Shown piece after piece: positions 6,358 to 8,975 of a DNA stretch of 8,975 nucleotides. This DNA comes from Armatimonadota bacterium. Lineage in GTDB: Bacteria; Armatimonadota; Armatimonadia; Armatimonadales; Armatimonadaceae. The stretch lies in contig JACMIU010000197.1 in NCBI GenBank assembly GCA_014380985.1, positions 1 to 8,975 of the forward strand, in the 5' to 3' direction. The notes under the pieces were generated by a model, which was not told where the DNA came from, made no database searches, and saw only the letters and a program-made list of their open reading frames with translations. Both the position numbers and the translations under genes were made by a program. The number at the start of each line of letters is the position of its first letter. Positions within the stretch are counted from its first letter, which is position 1.

Positions 6358-7769
6358 AATTCTTTAGACGCTCCGATCGCCATAGCGGTTACATCCCGCG
6401 TCCACTTTTCTTTCGCCAATGATAGTTGCGCCCGAACCGCGTCCGGCGCGGTTCCGCCCCGGCTACTTCGCGCCGCCGCCGACGCTTCCGGTCGCACCGC
6501 AAGTAGTGCATGGTCGGTAAACCGGGCGTCGAAGGTTTGCAAATCGGCAAGCGTCAACTCCTCCAAAACGCGCCCGGTCGTCAAACATTCGCGGACGATT
6601 CTGCCGATAATTTCGTGCGCCTCTCGAAACGGAACCCCGCTCGCCGCCAGTGAATCGGCAAGATCGGTCGCCGTCGAAAAATCACCCCGGCACGCCGCCG
6701 CCATCCGCTCCGTTTTCCATGTTGCCCCCGCGAGTAGGCGGGTCATCAGGCGAACGCAAACGATTGCCGTGTCAAAAGCGTCGAAAAGCGGCTCCTTGTC
6801 CTCCTGCATATCCTTGTTATACGCCAGCACCAAGCCCTTCATCAGTGTCAGTAGCGTTGTTAAGTCGCCGTAAACGCGCCCGGTTTTGCCGCGAATCAGT
6901 TCCGCGACATCCGGGTTTTTCTTCTGCGGCATGATGGACGACCCCGTTGTCACGGCGTCTGACAACTCCACAAAGCCGAACTCCGGCGACGACCATAGCA
7001 CCAGTTCTTCCGACAACCGTGACAGGTGCATCATCAGCAAAGACGCCGACGCGCAAAACTCCACGGCGAAATCGCGGTCGCTCACGGCATCCAGCGAGTT
7101 TTCCACCACGCCCGCAAAGCCTAACTGCTCGGCGACGAAAACGCGGTCAATAGGAAATGGCGTACCGGCGAGTGCGCCCGCCCCAAGCGGCAAATAATCG
7201 GCACGGGCGATTCCATCGGCGAACCGCGAATCGTCCCGCGTCAGCATCCAGAAATAGGCGAGCAGATGGTGCGACAGCAGAACCGGTTGTGCGTGTTGGT
7301 GGTGTGTACGACCCGGCAAAATCGCGCCCATTTGTGCGTCGGCGGTTTCGAGGAACATTCCCCGCAGGTCGCGGAGTGCTACGCGTAAGTTCCCGACCGC
7401 CTCCTTGAGCCAAAGCCGGATGTCGGTTGCCACCTGATCGTTGCGCGAACGCGCCGTGTGCAACTTCCCACCAACCGCGCCGACCCGTGCCGTCAGCAGT
7501 CCCTCTATCGCCGAGTGAATATCCTCCGCCGTTTCGGGAATGGTCGCCGCACCGGACGCCAGATCGTCTCGAAGCGCGGCAAGTCCGGCGACAAGAATAT
7601 CCGCCTCATCGGGCGCGATAATTCCCTGCCTTCCCAGCATCGTCGCATGGGCGATGCTTCCGGCAATATCCTCGCGCCAAAGTCGCCGGTCAAAACCGAG
7701 CGACTGATTGAACGCGAAAACAAGCGCGTCGGTTTCGCCCTCGAATCGTCCCCCCCAAAGGTTCGCCAT
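6354..7769 (-). CDS. argH: Argininosuccinate lyase
   Basis: ArgH splits argininosuccinate into arginine and fumarate, the last step of arginine biosynthesis; it works as a cytoplasmic homotetramer of the fumarase/aspartase superfamily. The 471 residues are the usual length. Landmarks are the N-terminal LWGGRF (4-9), SRNDQVATDIRLW (108-120), the active-site stretch PGRTHHQHAQP (152-162), SPEFGFVELSDAVTTGSSIMPQKKNP including the superfamily signature GSSIMPQKKNP (276-286) with its catalytic serine, YNKDMQEDKEPLFD (317-330), GVPFREAHEIIG (378-389) and the C-terminal SRGGTAP (436-442). The usual THLQ reads THHQ here. The start ATG at 7769 has a weak AGG six bases upstream. It lies just after the wrbA terminator, so it probably has its own promoter in the short gap, though I cannot define one. 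It overlaps the downstream lipoprotein gene by four bases. No other arg gene is in the window. Confidence 0.97.
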   Translation of the reverse strand: MANLWGGRFEGETDALVFAFNQSLGFDRRLWREDIAGSIAHATMLGRQGIIAPDEADILVAGLAALRDDLASGAATIPETAEDIHSAIEGLLTARVGAVGGKLHTARSRNDQVATDIRLWLKEAVGNLRVALRDLRGMFLETADAQMGAILPGRTHHQHAQPVLLSHHLLAYFWMLTRDDSRFADGIARADYLPLGAGALAGTPFPIDRVFVAEQLGFAGVVENSLDAVSDRDFAVEFCASASLLMMHLSRLSEELVLWSSPEFGFVELSDAVTTGSSIMPQKKNPDVAELIRGKTGRVYGDLTTLLTLMKGLVLAYNKDMQEDKEPLFDAFDTAIVCVRLMTRLLAGATWKTERMAAACRGDFSTATDLADSLAASGVPFREAHEIIGRIVRECLTTGRVLEELTLADLQTFDARFTDHALLAVRPEASAAARSSRGGTAPDAVRAQLSLAKEKWTRDVTAMAIGASKEL

Positions 7770-7797
7770 AATGCGCCTATGCTACCACGGCAAGAAA

Positions 7798-7833
7798 CAA
7801 ACGGGAAGGAAACCGGCGTTCCCTTCCCGTTTG
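7798..7833 (-). terminator. Rho-independent terminator after the wrbA-like gene
   Basis: A perfect 12-base inverted repeat (arms 7798-7809 and 7822-7833, CAAACGGGAAGG and its complement) encloses a 12-base loop. On the - strand it begins four bases after the wrbA-like stop codon and runs into TTTCTT (7797-7792 side), a short T-rich tail. It would end the doxX-wrbA transcript before argH. The T-tract is interrupted, so termination strength is uncertain. Confidence 0.75.
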
Positions 7834-7837
7834 GGTT

Positions 7838-8461
7838 CTACCGGAGCGTTTTCAAAACCCGCGCCACTTCCGCGACGCGCTTGCCCTGAAACCGGGCTAC
7901 TTCGAGCTCCTTATCTGACACCGGACGGTTGCCATTTAGCGAATACGTCGTCGCACCATATGGTGTACCGGCTTCAAACAGCACCGGGTCGGCATAACCC
8001 AGCGGCACAATAATCATGCCGAGATGCGCCAGAAAATTGTACATTGTGATGTTCGTGGACTCGTTCCCGCCGTGCAACGCACCGGTAGACGAGAACGTAG
8101 ATCCGGCTTTGCCAACCATCTTGCCTTGAAACCACAGTCCGCCCATGCTATCCACATACGCCTTAAGTTCACTCGAAACATTGCCGAAGCGCGTCGGCGT
8201 TCCGAAAATCACGCCGTCCGCCCATTCGGCATCTTCCGTGGTCGGGGCTTCGTACAAGGCGTTCATCCGGTCGGCGTTCTCTATCCAGCCGTCGGATTTC
8301 GCCATGATGTCGCGGGAAACAATCTCGCGGGCGCGGCGAATCCGCACGCTTGCGCCTGCCGCTTCTGCCCCGGCTTGAATCTCTTTCGCCAACGCTTCGG
8401 TGTGTCCGTCGCGGGAATAGAACGCGATTAAAAGGTTGACCGGTGTTTGCATATCACTCAT
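7838..8461 (-). CDS. wrbA: WrbA-like NAD(P)H:quinone oxidoreductase (flavodoxin fold)
   Basis: WrbA-type enzymes bind FMN and reduce quinones by two electrons with NAD(P)H, avoiding semiquinone radicals, in the cytoplasm. The 207-residue product is close to the usual length of about 200. It shows the FMN phosphate loop YSRDGHTEALA (15-25), the flavin-binding stretch GTPTRFGNVSSELKAYVDSM (87-106) followed by GGLW, the WrbA-type FSSTGALHGGNEST (123-136), HLGMIIVPLGY (146-156) and GTPYGATTY (165-173). The ATG at 8461 is used; a second ATG at 8452 would remove three residues. No clear Shine-Dalgarno sequence is seen before either. It follows doxX by 44 bases on the same strand and is closed by a hairpin terminator, so the two likely form an operon with a redox or stress role. 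Family assignment is strong; naming it wrbA rather than a paralogue is slightly less certain. Confidence 0.9.
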   Translation of the reverse strand: MSDMQTPVNLLIAFYSRDGHTEALAKEIQAGAEAAGASVRIRRAREIVSRDIMAKSDGWIENADRMNALYEAPTTEDAEWADGVIFGTPTRFGNVSSELKAYVDSMGGLWFQGKMVGKAGSTFSSTGALHGGNESTNITMYNFLAHLGMIIVPLGYADPVLFEAGTPYGATTYSLNGNRPVSDKELEVARFQGKRVAEVARVLKTLR

Positions 8462-8505
8462 ATTTCTGATGTCTTTCTATGTCCGCCAGACGACGGAAGA
8501 GGGAG

Positions 8506-8967
8506 TTAACGCGCCGAAATCGGTTCCGGCGCGTCGGATAAATCGGCACGTTTCCTGCCGAAAATAGCGTTATCCAGCGAATAGACGCCGGGTCCCGCGA
8601 AAAAGAGAAGCGTAGCGAAAACAAAATACGTCAACGCCGGTTCCTTGCTCGCTCCGCCCGCCGCGATGAACGGGTCCTTGCCGTGCGCGGTGAACGCCGC
8701 AACCAACATTGTCGCAATCACGCCGAGCGCGGCAAGCGGAGTCAGTAGACCGACGATAAAAGCCAGACCCCCGAAAAACTCGCTAAACGCGGCGAGAAAC
8801 TGAAACACGCCGGGAACCGGTGCGTCCGGTCCCATCCAGTTGAACGGGTTTTGTATCTTGCCCCAGCCGTGCGCCATCAAAGCCGCTCCGACCAGAGCGC
8901 GCAGAATGAGCAAGCCCGTCGCGGCGCGTCCGCCGACGAAGTCGCCGTAAAAAAATCGCTTCAGCAT
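8506..8967 (-). CDS. DoxX family membrane protein
   Basis: The 153-residue product is a small integral membrane protein of the DoxX family. Members have been tied to terminal oxidases, thiosulfate oxidation or oxidative stress resistance, but most have no defined reaction. Four hydrophobic segments are visible at about residues 16-34, 54-74, 76-94 and 111-130. Family motifs are MAHGWGKI (31-38), SEFFGGLAFIVGLLTPLAALG (62-82, with the conserved glutamate), HGKDPF (95-100) and GPGVYSLDNAIFG (125-137). The C-terminal tail is short, charged and probably cytoplasmic. The ATG at 8967 leaves only eight bases of upstream sequence in the window, so its promoter and ribosome binding site cannot be judged. 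It is followed after 44 bases by the wrbA-like gene on the same strand, which suggests a joint role in handling quinones or oxidative stress. Confidence 0.9.
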   Translation of the reverse strand: MLKRFFYGDFVGGRAATGLLILRALVGAALMAHGWGKIQNPFNWMGPDAPVPGVFQFLAAFSEFFGGLAFIVGLLTPLAALGVIATMLVAAFTAHGKDPFIAAGGASKEPALTYFVFATLLFFAGPGVYSLDNAIFGRKRADLSDAPEPISAR

Positions 8968-8975
8968 AAGAAAAC

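Noticed and set aside
6142..6873. A 243-codon open frame on the + strand opposite argH and the lipoprotein gene
   Set aside because: It lies entirely antisense to two well-supported genes, and its translation is Arg/Ser-rich without any recognisable motif, as expected for a frame opposite GC-rich coding DNA.
7770..7797. argH promoter with an extended -10-like TGGTAGCAT
   Set aside because: Only four of six -10 matches and no acceptable -35 at the correct distance. The gap probably does contain the promoter, but the elements cannot be placed with confidence.

Overview
The window looks like ordinary bacterial chromosome: moderately GC-rich and densely coded. It carries housekeeping genes (rsmA, argH, a DUF177/YceD protein), a signalling phosphatase, two small redox or membrane genes and two lineage-type hypothetical proteins. 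No tRNA, rRNA, insertion sequence, integrase, CRISPR array or phage gene is visible. The style of the PAS-SpoIIE phosphatase, the weak use of Shine-Dalgarno sequences and the RsmA sequence remind me of Armatimonadota or a related phylum. That is an impression from memory and a low-confidence inference.

The left block (1-3316) reads on the + strand. It starts with the 3' part of a gene for a multi-PAS protein ending in a SpoIIE-type PP2C serine/threonine phosphatase. Four bases later comes a YdeI/OmdA-family protein, then rsmA (16S rRNA dimethyladenosine transferase), which may be expressed from its own promoter as a leaderless GTG-start message.

The right block (3313-8967) reads entirely on the - strand and meets rsmA tail to tail, with the two stop codons overlapping. 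In transcription order it holds: doxX and a wrbA-like quinone reductase, closed by a clear hairpin terminator; argH, whose stop codon overlaps the start of a Tat-type lipoprotein gene (ATGA coupling); and a TPR/coiled-coil protein followed after 9 bases by the DUF177/YceD protein, with a plausible promoter in front of the pair.

I see no previously undescribed defence or mobile system. The points most worth checking are the two conserved-looking pairs of a housekeeping gene with an unknown partner (argH with the lipoprotein, the TPR protein with YceD), the possible leaderless rsmA transcript, and the unusual THHQ active-site motif in ArgH. No gene-free stretch exceeds 300 bases; the longest is 5611-5772.
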